A stretch of 46,098 nucleotides of DNA from Oscillospiraceae bacterium (GTDB taxonomy: Bacteria; Bacillota; Clostridia; Oscillospirales; UBA929): contig WRIZ01000018.1 in assembly GCA_009782475.1 (NCBI GenBank), positions 1-46,098 of the forward strand. The letters run 5' to 3'. A model generated the notes under the pieces. The model did no database searches and was not told the DNA's origin. It worked only from the letters and a program-made list of their open reading frames with translations. A program made the position numbers and the translations under genes. Positions 7,045 through 15,277 of the stretch are shown here, in pieces. Position 1 is the stretch's first letter; each line of letters begins with the position of its first letter.

Positions 7045-7602
7045 TTGAAAAAGAGCGTTATCAGCGTATTACTGGTGGCCATCTTGATTTTGGCGGCGGG
7101 GTGCAGTAGCGGGGAAAGCGGCGAAGGTGGCGGCAGTTGGAACGAAGGTAATCCCCAACCTAAGGGGCCTGAGAATCCCGCGAGCGACTTTGAGTACAAG
7201 TACGACGCGGCGGCGGGCGGGGTGGTCATCACGAAGTACATAGGGACGGCGATCAAGGTGCGGATACCGGAGAAAATCGAGGGCGAGCCTGTGGTGGAGA
7301 TTGGGAAAGAAGCATTTAATAGAAGCGGTATTATGGAGGTGTATATTCCAAATAGTGTGACGAGTATCGGTGATGTTGCGTTCTATGAATGCACAGGGTT
7401 GACGGGCATTATGATTCCCGACAGCGTGACGAGTATTGGTAGATGGGCGTTCATCAATTGTCCAAACCTAACCGCAACTTATAAGGGAAAAAGCTATAAA
7501 TATGAGCCTCCACCGCCGCCAAGTCCTGATCCAGATGGTGCTGGGGCAGCAATAATAATTGACCTCCCCCAAGAGTTCTTCGACGCCGTCAACGGGCGGT
7601 AA
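7045..7602 (+). CDS. Lipoprotein with BspA-like leucine-rich repeats
   Basis: The start is TTG 7045, preceded by AAAGGAGCG, giving 185 residues. The N-terminus MKKSVISVLLVAILIL with LAAGC is a lipoprotein signal with the lipidated Cys at 20, followed by a Gly/Ser-rich spacer. Residues about 66-150 hold two LRR_5-type repeats of the BspA family (EAFNRSGIMEVYIPNSVTSI and AFYECTGLTGIMIPDSVTSI), the second followed by a third partial unit. A Pro-rich segment (PPPPPSPDPDG) and a short tail complete it. BspA-like proteins are surface binding modules. It is exposed outside the membrane; ligand unknown. Confidence 0.85.
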   Translation: MKKSVISVLLVAILILAAGCSSGESGEGGGSWNEGNPQPKGPENPASDFEYKYDAAAGGVVITKYIGTAIKVRIPEKIEGEPVVEIGKEAFNRSGIMEVYIPNSVTSIGDVAFYECTGLTGIMIPDSVTSIGRWAFINCPNLTATYKGKSYKYEPPPPPSPDPDGAGAAIIIDLPQEFFDAVNGR

Positions 7603-7614
7603 GTGCGGGTAGAG

Positions 7615-7645
7615 CAAGAGTGCCGGCGGGTTGCCGGCACTCTTG
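7615..7645 (+). terminator. Rho-independent terminator
   Basis: A perfect 13-bp stem (7615-7627 with 7633-7645) with a GGGTT loop follows the lipoprotein stop by 12 nt; the right arm ends in TCTTG and is followed by TTGTATT. Confidence 0.75.
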
Positions 7646-7673
7646 TTGTATTGCGGGTGCTATAGGAGGACTT

Positions 7674-7713
7674 AGAGGATTTATTTGAATGCTAGGCGGG
7701 TCTGTGGTATACT
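7674..7713 (+). promoter_or_regulatory. Promoter with a duplicated upstream block (copy 2)
   Basis: TTGAAT (7685-7690) and TATACT (7708-7713) are spaced by 17 nt, with TGG before the -10 box (extended -10). The 15-mer at 7674-7688 is identical to 6423-6437. It drives the pair at 7747-8230. Confidence 0.75.
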
Positions 7714-7746
7714 ATCAATAGAATTGGTGATTTGGAGGCGAAAACC

Positions 7747-8001
7747 ATGTCCGTAATGCAAAGGGAAATCTTTGAAATGGTATACGCTTTGCCTGAGAGA
7801 ACATTACAATCATTAAAGCCCCTGTTGAGTGAATTGCTGACGAATGCGGTGTTGTCGGAAGACCCTTCCGCCAATATCGCGGCTATGGATGAGTGGGATA
7901 AACTCTTGTTTCTGAAAGCTGTCAGCAAACGTGATGACTCGGAGTATATATCTTTTGAGGATGCGCTGGCCGAATGCGGGGTCAACCCGGATGAAATATA
8001 A
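7747..8001 (+). CDS. Putative antitoxin of a RelE-like toxin
   Basis: The start is ATG 7747 with GGAGG 9 nt upstream, giving 84 residues. The protein is acidic and helical (MSVMQREIFEMVYALPERTL, then EYISFEDALAECGVNPDEI at the C-terminus). The tail resembles the FEDALAE segment often found in short antitoxins paired with RelE toxins. There is no recognisable HTH or ribbon-helix-helix, so identification rests on the tail and on the overlap with the toxin gene (11 nt). The duplicated promoter block upstream may be its regulatory site. Confidence 0.7.
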   Translation: MSVMQREIFEMVYALPERTLQSLKPLLSELLTNAVLSEDPSANIAAMDEWDKLLFLKAVSKRDDSEYISFEDALAECGVNPDEI

Positions 8002-8230
8002 ACTTATTATCGAAAAAGCAGCGTTGAGGTTTATAAAGAAGCAACCGGAGCCAAAACGATTGCTGCAAGCGATTGGAAAACTGCCCGATGGTAATACGGT
8101 TAAGCTCTCGGGAAAATTGGGGCTATATCGCTTGCGCGTCGGTTCATACAGGATTATTTTTTCGATTGACGCAGATAATTTGCTGATCAAAGTTGTTGAA
8201 GCAGGCAACCGCGGTGATGTGTATAAATAA
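7991..8230 (+). CDS. RelE/ParE family toxin
   Basis: The start is ATG 7991, inside the end of the antitoxin gene, giving 79 residues. The C-terminal half has the RelE-type pattern YRLRVGSYRIIFSID and LLIKVVEAGNRGDVYK. RelE proteins cut mRNA on the ribosome; ParE relatives hit gyrase. The conserved basic residues around Arg-Val-Gly-Ser-Tyr-Arg favour the RelE group, but this is inference. The 3' end meets the convergent histidine kinase gene with 1 nt between, with no terminator. Confidence 0.85.
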   Translation: MKYKLIIEKAALRFIKKQPEPKRLLQAIGKLPDGNTVKLSGKLGLYRLRVGSYRIIFSIDADNLLIKVVEAGNRGDVYK

Positions 8231-8231
8231 A

Positions 8232-9059
8232 CTACAACCTAACCCGTATGACCAACAGTTCCCCCGTCACAGCCGCTGAGATGCGCCCGCCCATGCGTTC
8301 GGTCAGCTCTTTGGCGATGGCAAGCCCCAGCCCTGTGTTTTTGCTTGTCCGTGACGCGTCGGCGGTGTAAAACCGCTCGAAAATGCCATCGGTATCCAGT
8401 TCGGCTAGGCCGTCCGCTTTGTTGGCGATCTCGATCACGCCGCCGTCCAGCCGGACGCGCAGATAGTCTCTGCCGTGGACACACACATTTTTAATCAGGT
8501 TTTGCAGGACGCGCCGCAGCGCGTCCTCATCGCATAGGAACAATACGGGCGTTTCCGGGATCTCGGCGTCAACGGTGAAGCCTTCCAGTTCGGCATAGCT
8601 GTTTGAGAGCGCGTCGCGGAGCAGATTGCAGACGTTGACCTTCTGAATGTTTATCTCCGTATTGCCCTCGATCACGCGCGCGAACTCAAACAAACTGTTC
8701 ATCAGAACCGACAAAGCCTCAAGACGCTCTTTGATGATTGCCACATACCTCGTCCCTTCATCGGATGCAACGTCACGTTGCTCACGTTGCTGCAGCATTT
8801 GCAGATAGCCGAGCGCGGAGGTGAGCGGCGTCCTCAAATCGTGCGATATGTTGGTGACTGCCCGTTTCAGCGCGGTCTCGGCGCGTTCTTTTTCATAGAG
8901 AACTTGCCGGTTGCGCTCCAGCACGGCGTTGACGCTTGCGGCGAACGCCGCCGCATCCTTATCGGACGCGGCGGTGGTCAGCTGCGCGTTGGTGTCGGTT
9001 TGAATAATTTCATCAAGCTGGCGGTTAAGCCGCCGCAGTTCGCGCCTTAGGAAAAACAT
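8232..9059 (-). CDS. Sensor histidine kinase lacking membrane segments
   Basis: This 275-residue kinase belongs with the response regulator at 10896-11585. It begins MFFLRRELRRLNRQLDEI, then a helical region, the H-box NISHDLRTPLTSALGY, N-box NLIKNVCVHG, a DTDGIFERFYTADAS segment and the G-box TGLGLAIAKEL. The N-terminus is where relatives in peptide-antibiotic resistance systems carry one or two membrane helices; here the frame has a TAA 8 codons before the ATG, so no helix is encoded. Its ATG overlaps the permease stop by 1 nt (TAATG). It may sense through the adjacent ABC permease, as proposed for BceS-type kinases, or be soluble. Confidence 0.88.
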   Translation of the reverse strand: MFFLRRELRRLNRQLDEIIQTDTNAQLTTAASDKDAAAFAASVNAVLERNRQVLYEKERAETALKRAVTNISHDLRTPLTSALGYLQMLQQREQRDVASDEGTRYVAIIKERLEALSVLMNSLFEFARVIEGNTEINIQKVNVCNLLRDALSNSYAELEGFTVDAEIPETPVLFLCDEDALRRVLQNLIKNVCVHGRDYLRVRLDGGVIEIANKADGLAELDTDGIFERFYTADASRTSKNTGLGLAIAKELTERMGGRISAAVTGELLVIRVRL

Positions 9060-9904
9060 TACTTGATCTCCGCCTTCTTAAACAGCGCATACCCTCCGGC
9101 AATCGCAACGGTGATATACCCCGCGCCGACCAATACCGATCTCAATACATCCCCGGCAGGCATGAGGTTTACCTGAGGCATCAAACCAATACTCATATTA
9201 AGGTCATAGAAGAACAGATTTTCAAACCAATCGTGTATTTGAGCCAGCAATAAGAAGATGAGCGACGGCCCAAAGAAGAAAGCGATGTTTCCTCCGATGA
9301 CGCCCGACGACTTACGGAAGGCAAACAGAATAAAGTTTGCCACGCACGTGCAGGCGAGGCACAGCCAAAGCTGCATGAAGAAAACCTTTGCGAAATAGGA
9401 GACAAATTCCCCGTCGAGCGTTCCGCCGAACCCGTTGACCAGCGTGGCGACAAGCATGGCGGTAAACACATAGAAAACCAATAGCAGAACACACCATACA
9501 CAAGCCATAATCAGCTTTGAAAAGTAATACTTTACCCGGGAGACGCCGCCTGACAGCGTATTCTTCACGGCACCGGAAGAAAAGTCAACGGCTCCGATAA
9601 AGATGATCAGCGGCAGCAGGAAATACAATAGATTGGCCGTTGACCCCATGAAATGCGACGGCACCTCTTTGCCTGTGACCTGATGGATGATTGAATCGAA
9701 CGTCAGGTCTTCCTCGGCCAGCTCAAACGGATTCACAAACTCCAAGCCATCTTCGGTGTAAATGTACATATCGGTGACCCCTGTGTTCATCTGCAAGCCG
9801 CCCGCGATTTGCATAGCGATGATCAACAACAGCACCGCCAGCGTGATATAAAGCCCTTTGCCCCGCACGATGCGGTATAAATCCGCACGAATGATATTCC
9901 TCAT
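9059..9904 (-). CDS. ABC-2 type transporter permease (BcrB/lantibiotic-immunity-like)
   Basis: This 281-residue membrane subunit has about six hydrophobic segments, beginning with the N-terminal IRADLYRIVRGKGLYITLAV typical of ABC-2 permeases in peptide-antibiotic export or immunity. A large extracytoplasmic loop (residues about 40-95) follows the first helix. The ATG overlaps the ATPase stop by 4 nt, so it is translationally coupled. The likely job, inferred from the neighbouring two-component genes, is removing or resisting a cell-envelope-active peptide. Confidence 0.85.
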   Translation of the reverse strand: MRNIIRADLYRIVRGKGLYITLAVLLLIIAMQIAGGLQMNTGVTDMYIYTEDGLEFVNPFELAEEDLTFDSIIHQVTGKEVPSHFMGSTANLLYFLLPLIIFIGAVDFSSGAVKNTLSGGVSRVKYYFSKLIMACVWCVLLLVFYVFTAMLVATLVNGFGGTLDGEFVSYFAKVFFMQLWLCLACTCVANFILFAFRKSSGVIGGNIAFFFGPSLIFLLLAQIHDWFENLFFYDLNMSIGLMPQVNLMPAGDVLRSVLVGAGYITVAIAGGYALFKKAEIK

Positions 9905-10812
9905 TTCGATTCCCCTCCGATCGTCTTTGTAAAGTAATCCTCCAGGCTGTCCCCAACCTCGTGCAGGGAGGCCACGCGGACGCCGCCCTGATTGAGCCGG
10001 AAGGTCACTTCGGCGGGGTCGTCGAGATATTCATACAGGCGCAGCTCGTTCGCGCCGATTTGCTTGTAGTTGCGGATATTCAGCTCGGTTTCGAGGATGA
10101 CGGCGGCTTTGGCCGCGTCGTCCACCGTGACGGCGAGAGCGCGTTTGCACTCCTCCCGGAGTTGCTCCTGTGTCAATGATTTGACCAGCCGCCCCTGATG
10201 GATGATGGCGTATTTGGTGGCAACCTGCGACAGCTCCGACAGGATATGGCTGGAGATCAGGATGGTGATGCCCTGTTCGTTCAGCTTCTTCATCAGGTCG
10301 CGCATCTCAATGATGCCCATCGGGTCGAGACCGTTGATCGGCTCGTCGAGGATGATGAAATCGGGATTGTTCAAAATGGCCAGCGCAAGCCCCAGCCGCT
10401 GTTTCATACCAAGCGAGAAATTTTTGAATTTCTTCTTCCCGGTATCGGTCAGGCTGACCAGTTCCAACGATTTTCGCACGACCGCTTTATCGGGTATGCC
10501 GCGCTGGATGCGGTAATACTCCAGATTCTGCTCCGCCGTCAGCGTCGGATAAAGGGCGGGCATTTCCACCACGCAGCCCATCCGGGCGCGCGCGGCGTTC
10601 AGCCCCGCTTCGTCCGTCTTCCCGAACAGCTCGATCTCCCCGCTGTCGGGGCGGGTCAGCGAAGCGGCAAGGCGCATCAGCGTGGTTTTGCCCGCGCCGT
10701 TTTGGCCGATCAAGCCGAAGATGTCGCCCTTTTCCACCGTCAGGCTCACGCTGTCCACGGCGGCCGTGCTGCCGTAGCGTTTGGTCAGGTTTTGTGTTTT
10801 AAGTATAGCCAT
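9901..10812 (-). CDS. ABC transporter ATP-binding protein (BcrA-like)
   Basis: The start is ATG 10812 with a GAAGGAGGG SD, giving 303 residues. Motifs in order: Walker A GQNGAGKTTLMR, Q-loop region, signature FSLGMKQRLGLALAIL, Walker B FIILDEPINGLDP and H-loop ISSHILSEL. The C-terminal 80 residues form the accessory domain found in BcrA-type ATPases. It energises the permease at 9059-9904. The four 11-bp repeats and the promoter at 10841-10895 lie directly upstream, so the ABC-kinase part can be controlled separately from the regulator gene. Confidence 0.92.
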   Translation of the reverse strand: MAILKTQNLTKRYGSTAAVDSVSLTVEKGDIFGLIGQNGAGKTTLMRLAASLTRPDSGEIELFGKTDEAGLNAARARMGCVVEMPALYPTLTAEQNLEYYRIQRGIPDKAVVRKSLELVSLTDTGKKKFKNFSLGMKQRLGLALAILNNPDFIILDEPINGLDPMGIIEMRDLMKKLNEQGITILISSHILSELSQVATKYAIIHQGRLVKSLTQEQLREECKRALAVTVDDAAKAAVILETELNIRNYKQIGANELRLYEYLDDPAEVTFRLNQGGVRVASLHEVGDSLEDYFTKTIGGESK

Positions 10813-10840
10813 GTTTGGTTTCCCTCCTTCAGATAGCCCT

Positions 10841-10894
10841 ATCATAACGGGGAAGTCTTACTTTAGTCTAAGATAAATCTTAAAAAAGCCTTAA
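10841..10894 (-). promoter_or_regulatory. Response-regulator operator (four 11-bp direct repeats) and promoter
   Basis: On the plus strand the pentamers CTTAC, CTAAG, CTTAA and CTTAA start at 10857, 10868, 10879 and 10890, exactly 11 bp apart. Reading in the ABC direction they are TTAAG, TTAAG, CTTAG, GTAAG. A -10 box TATGAT lies at 10846-10841; the -35 position (about 10869-10864) is poor and overlaps the third repeat. OmpR-family regulators bind head-to-tail repeats of about this period, so this is best read as an activation site for the response regulator. Confidence 0.7.
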
Positions 10895-10895
10895 A

Positions 10896-11585
10896 CTATT
10901 CTTTCATCTTGAAACCGATCCCCCAAACGGTTTGGATCACCTCGGTATCGGGGGAGATCGCGTTCAACTTGGCTCGCAGCTTGCTGATATGCACGTTGAC
11001 GGTGTTGTCGTCACCCAAAAACTCGCCGCCCCATACGCTCTCATACAGGTTGTTTTTGGTGAAGACTTTGTTTGGATGCGACATCATCAGCCGCAGGATC
11101 TCAAACTCCCGTTTTGATAACCCCGCTTTTTGCCCCCCGGCCAGCGCGTCATAGCCGTCGAGGTCGAGCGTGATGCCTTTATGCGATATGGTTGCGTTGC
11201 CATATTTGTCATCGGATGCGGCGTCACGCTGCCGGCGCAGCCGGACGTCGATGCGGGCCAGCAGTTCGTTGTTGTCGAAGGGTTTGCCGATATAATCGTC
11301 CGCGCCCAGCCGCAGCAGTTTGACGGTGGTTTCTTTGTCCGTCCGGGCGGTCAGAACAATGACCGGGACATGAGAAGACATCCGCAGTTCCTTCAAAACC
11401 TGTTCGCCCGTTTTCCCCGGTAGCATCAGGTCGAGCAGGATGAGAGAATAATTGTTTTGCGATAAAAGCAATAACGCCTCGGTGCCGGAGAAAGCGGCGG
11501 TTGGCGTATGGTTGTTTTGCCGCAGCAATTCGCACAGCATTTCATTGATGTGAACATCGTCCTCCACAATGAGGATTTGCCCCAT
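10896..11585 (-). CDS. OmpR family response regulator
   Basis: The start is ATG 11585 with AAGGAAG upstream, giving 229 residues. The receiver domain has MGQILIVEDDVHINEML, the phosphoacceptor Asp in YSLILLDLMLPGKTGEQV, and the switch residues in VIVLTARTD and DDYIGKPFDN. The winged-helix domain follows (LSKREFEILRLMMSHPNKVF, then DDNTVNVHISKLRAKL). It is the partner of the kinase at 8232-9059. It is transcribed first, followed by an 83-bp gap that carries its probable binding repeats, then the ABC genes. Confidence 0.93.
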   Translation of the reverse strand: MGQILIVEDDVHINEMLCELLRQNNHTPTAAFSGTEALLLLSQNNYSLILLDLMLPGKTGEQVLKELRMSSHVPVIVLTARTDKETTVKLLRLGADDYIGKPFDNNELLARIDVRLRRQRDAASDDKYGNATISHKGITLDLDGYDALAGGQKAGLSKREFEILRLMMSHPNKVFTKNNLYESVWGGEFLGDDNTVNVHISKLRAKLNAISPDTEVIQTVWGIGFKMKE

Positions 11586-11604
11586 ATCCGCACTTCCTTT
11601 TCTC

Positions 11605-11650
11605 AAAAAGTCAGCCCCCATACGCGGCAAACGCCATGTACAGGGGCTGA
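11605..11650 (-). terminator. Terminator of the rpoBC operon
   Basis: On the minus strand TCAGCCCC (11650-11643) pairs with GGGGCTGA (11618-11611) around a 24-nt loop that can form a smaller GGC/GCC hairpin; the right arm is followed by CTTTTT (11610-11605). It lies just after the rpoC stop and before the response regulator gene. Confidence 0.65.
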
Positions 11651-11660
11651 TCTCCGCTGC

Positions 11661-14600
11661 TTAATAATCGTATTCGTAATCTTCGGCGTCATAGACCTGC
11701 GGGGTGCGCAGCAGGTCGTAGTCGGCGTACATTTCCATGCCGCTCCCGGCTGGGATGAGCTTACCGATGATGACATTCTCCTTCAGCCCGATCAGGCGAT
11801 CCACTTTACCGCGCATAGCGGCTTCGGTCAGAACCCTCGTGGTTTCTTGGAAGGACGCCGCCGAGAGGAAACTGTCGGTGGCCAGCGAGGCTTTGGTGAT
11901 GCCCAGCAGGAGGGGGGAGTATTGCGCTTCCGTCAAATCTGTTTCGCCTTTGGCGACGCGCTGCCTGATCTCGGCGTTCTTTCTCAGCACATCGTTGATG
12001 TCGGCGGTCGCCCCGATCAGCAGCCCGGTGTCGCCCGCTTCTTCAATGCGTACCTTGCGCATCATCTGCCGGGCGATGACCTCGATGTGTTTGTCGTTGA
12101 TGTCAACGCCCTGCTGGCGGTAAACGTGCTGCACTTCCTGAATCAGGTAATCGTGCACGGCGCTTTCGCCGCGGATGGCAAGGATGTCGTGGGGGTTGAG
12201 CGCGCCTTCGGTCAGTTCCTCGCCCTTTTGCACCGTTTCGCCGGGTTTGAACTTGAGGATATAGGAGGACGGCACCTGATAGGAACAGGCCGCCAGCGTC
12301 TCGTCGTTTTTAACGGTGATGATGCGCATGGCTCCCTTGCGCGCCTCCTCAATGCTTACCGTCCCTGTGATCTCGCTCAGGGTGGCGGCACGCTTGGGTT
12401 TCCGCGCCTCAAAAAGCTCCTCAACGCGGGGAAGACCTTGGGTGATGTCCTCGCTGGTGGCGATGCCGCCGGTGTGGAAGGTACGCATGGTGAGCTGTGT
12501 GCCGGGTTCGCCGATCGACTGCGCCGCGATGATGCCGACGCTTTCGCCGACATTGACCGGCTCGCCGGTGGCGAGGTTGCTTCCGTAGCATTTGGCGCAG
12601 ACGCCGTGGGAGGCGCGGCAGGTGAGCAGGGAGCGGATTTTGACTTCCTCGACGCCCGCGCTGATCACGCGTTCGGCCAAGTTATCGGTCAGCAGCGTCT
12701 CGGCCGGAACGAGGATTTTTCCGTCTTTATCGGTAATGTCCTCGGCGGTGTAGCGTCCGCTCAGGCGGTCGCTCAGCGGCTCGATCACTTGTCCCGATTC
12801 GCCGATCTCCCTCACCGTGATGCTGTCTTTCGTCCCGCAGTCCAAATCACGGATGATCACGTCCTGCGATACGTCAACAAGGCGGCGGGTGAGATACCCT
12901 GAGTCGGCGGTGCGCAGGGCTGTGTCGGCCAATCCCTTCCGCGCGCCGCGGGAGGAGATGAAGTATTCCAAAACCGTCAGCCCTTCGCGGTAGTTGGCCT
13001 TGATCGGTATCTCGATGGTCTTGCCCACCGTGTTGGCGAGAAGGCCGCGCATACCGGCCAGCTGGCGGATTTGGTTCATGCTGCCGCGCGCGCCGGAGTG
13101 CGCCATCATATACATCGGGTTATCTTCTTTAAGGTTTTCGCGCATGACGGTTGTGACGTCGGTGGTGGTTTTATCCCATTCGTTGATGACAAGGCGGTAA
13201 CGCTCGTCGTTGGTGATCAGACCGCGCCTGTATTGGCGGTCGATCTCGGCCACCTTCTTCTCGGTCGCGGCGATCAGGTCTTTTTTCTGTTCCGGCACAG
13301 CCATGTCGGAGATGGAGATGGTAACCGCGCCCTGCGTTGAGTAATGGAACCCCTGCGCCTTGATATGGTCGAGAACCTCCGCGCTCTTGGCGAACCCATG
13401 CTGTTTGATGCAGCGGTCGATGATGCGGCTGAGTTCTTTGTTGCCGGTGAGGAAGGAAATCTCCAAATCCAGCGCGTGTTCGGAGTCGGAGCGGTCTACA
13501 TAGCCGAGGTCTTGCGGCAGGTGCTGGTTGAAGATCAGCCGCCCCACCGTGACGTCGATCAGGCGGCTTGCCTTCTCGCCGTTGATGACGCCGTTTACCC
13601 GCACCTTGATCGGCGCGTGGATGCCAAGGTATCCTTCATCAAACGCCATCAACGCTTCGTTGACGTCGCGGAAGATTTTCCCCGCACCTTCTTCGTCCGG
13701 GCGTTCCATGGTCAGGTAATACGACCCCAGCACCATGTCCTGCGTCGGCACGGTGACCGGCCTGCCGTCTTTCGGGTGGAGCAGGTTGTTGGCGGAAAGC
13801 ATCAGGAAACGGGCTTCGGCCTGCGCTTCGGCCGAAAGCGGAACGTGAACCGCCATTTGGTCGCCGTCGAAGTCGGCGTTGTACGCCGTGCAGACCAGCG
13901 GGTGCAGCTTTAGGGCGCGCCCTTCTACTAGGACGGGCTCAAAGGCTTGGATGCCCAAGCGGTGCAGCGTCGGGGCGCGGTTGAGCAGAACGGGGTGTTC
14001 GCTGATGATGATCTCCAGCGCGTCCCATACTTCGGTGCGGGCACGCTCGACCATCTTCTTGGCACTTTTAATGTTGGTGGCCGTCCCTTCCTCCACCAGT
14101 TTTTTCATCACGAAAGGCTTAAATAATTCCAATGCCATCTCTTTCGGCAATCCGCACTGGTAGATTTTCAGCTCAGGGCCGACGACGATAACGCTCCGCC
14201 CCGAATAGTCGACGCGTTTGCCGAGAAGGTTTTGGCGGAACCGCCCCTGCTTGCCTTTGAGCAGATCGCTCAGGCTTTTCAGGGCGCGGTTGTTGGGGCC
14301 GGTCACCGGGCGTCCGCGGCGGCCGTTGTCGATCAGGGCGTCAACCGCTTCCTGAAGCATCCGCTTCTCGTTGCGCACGATGATGTCGGGCGCGCCGAGC
14401 TGAAGGAGTTTTAACAAACGGTTGTTGCGGTTGATGACGCGGCGGTATAAATCGTTGAGGTCGCTGGTGGCGAACCGTCCGCCGTCGAGCTGCACCATCG
14501 GGCGCAGTTCGGGCGGGATGACCGGCACAACGTCCATGATCATCCATTCGGGGCGGTTGCCCGAAACCCGGAAGGCTTCCACCACTTCCAGCCGCTTCAG

Positions 14601-15215
14601 AAGGCGTATCTTCTTTTGGCTGGAAGCGTCTTTGAGCTCGGCGCGCAGCTCGTTGGCCATTTTTTCGCAGTCGATTTTGGCCAGCAGTTTTTTCACCGCC
14701 TCGGCACCCATATCGGCCTCAAAATCGTCTTCGTATTTTTCGCGGAAGTCGTGGTATTCCTTCTCGGTGAGGATCTGCTTCTCGGTCAGCGGCGTGTCGC
14801 CCGGATCGACGACGATATACGCCGCGAAATACAACACCTTTTCCAACAATCGGGGCGACATGTTCAAAATCAACCCCATCCGGGAGGGGATGCCTTTGAA
14901 ATACCAAATATGGCTGACCGGGGCGGCCAGCTGGATATGCCCCATCCGCTCGCGCCGCACTTTGGAGCGGGTGACTTCCACCCCGCAGCGGTCGCAGATG
15001 CGCCCTTTATAGCGCACTTTTTTATATTTGCCGCAATAGCACTCCCAGTCCTTTTGCGGACCAAAGATTTTTTCGCAGAAGAGGCCGTCCCGTTCAGGTT
15101 TGAGGGTTCGGTAGTTGATTGTTTCCGGCTTTTTAACTTCCCCGCGCGACCAGTTGAGGATCAGTTCGGGAGAGGCGAGGCCTATTTTGATCGCTTCAAA
15201 CTCAGCGTAGCCCAT
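11661..15215 (-). CDS. rpoC: DNA-directed RNA polymerase subunit beta'
   Basis: This is the large catalytic subunit, 1184 residues, normal for Firmicutes. The N-terminal zinc site ([20 protein letters not shown]), the clamp and rudder regions, the Mg-binding [12 protein letters not shown], and the second zinc cluster ([13 protein letters not shown]) are all intact. The trigger-loop region (about 912-948) is present. The C-terminus ends in an acidic tail [12 protein letters not shown] 15215 is preceded by GAAAGGCGG. It lies 50 nt after rpoB and is cotranscribed with it. Confidence 0.98.
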   Translation of the reverse strand: MGYAEFEAIKIGLASPELILNWSRGEVKKPETINYRTLKPERDGLFCEKIFGPQKDWECYCGKYKKVRYKGRICDRCGVEVTRSKVRRERMGHIQLAAPVSHIWYFKGIPSRMGLILNMSPRLLEKVLYFAAYIVVDPGDTPLTEKQILTEKEYHDFREKYEDDFEADMGAEAVKKLLAKIDCEKMANELRAELKDASSQKKIRLLKRLEVVEAFRVSGNRPEWMIMDVVPVIPPELRPMVQLDGGRFATSDLNDLYRRVINRNNRLLKLLQLGAPDIIVRNEKRMLQEAVDALIDNGRRGRPVTGPNNRALKSLSDLLKGKQGRFRQNLLGKRVDYSGRSVIVVGPELKIYQCGLPKEMALELFKPFVMKKLVEEGTATNIKSAKKMVERARTEVWDALEIIISEHPVLLNRAPTLHRLGIQAFEPVLVEGRALKLHPLVCTAYNADFDGDQMAVHVPLSAEAQAEARFLMLSANNLLHPKDGRPVTVPTQDMVLGSYYLTMERPDEEGAGKIFRDVNEALMAFDEGYLGIHAPIKVRVNGVINGEKASRLIDVTVGRLIFNQHLPQDLGYVDRSDSEHALDLEISFLTGNKELSRIIDRCIKQHGFAKSAEVLDHIKAQGFHYSTQGAVTISISDMAVPEQKKDLIAATEKKVAEIDRQYRRGLITNDERYRLVINEWDKTTTDVTTVMRENLKEDNPMYMMAHSGARGSMNQIRQLAGMRGLLANTVGKTIEIPIKANYREGLTVLEYFISSRGARKGLADTALRTADSGYLTRRLVDVSQDVIIRDLDCGTKDSITVREIGESGQVIEPLSDRLSGRYTAEDITDKDGKILVPAETLLTDNLAERVISAGVEEVKIRSLLTCRASHGVCAKCYGSNLATGEPVNVGESVGIIAAQSIGEPGTQLTMRTFHTGGIATSEDITQGLPRVEELFEARKPKRAATLSEITGTVSIEEARKGAMRIITVKNDETLAACSYQVPSSYILKFKPGETVQKGEELTEGALNPHDILAIRGESAVHDYLIQEVQHVYRQQGVDINDKHIEVIARQMMRKVRIEEAGDTGLLIGATADINDVLRKNAEIRQRVAKGETDLTEAQYSPLLLGITKASLATDSFLSAASFQETTRVLTEAAMRGKVDRLIGLKENVIIGKLIPAGSGMEMYADYDLLRTPQVYDAEDYEYDY

Positions 15216-15249
15216 AAATTTACAAACCGCCTTTCAATACGTTGTTAGC

Positions 15250-15277
15250 TATCAACTCTCAACTGTCAACTATCAAT
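15250..15277. repeat. Heptad repeat at the rpoB 3' end
   Basis: Four head-to-tail 7-bp units, TATCAAC, TCTCAAC, TGTCAAC and TATCAAT, cover the last codons and stop of rpoB and the first bases of the rpoB-rpoC spacer. Confidence 0.7.

Noticed and set aside
11508-12902. 464-codon plus-strand frame opposite rpoC
   Set aside because: Antisense shadow of a highly conserved gene in GC-rich DNA; product is low-complexity and matches nothing I know.
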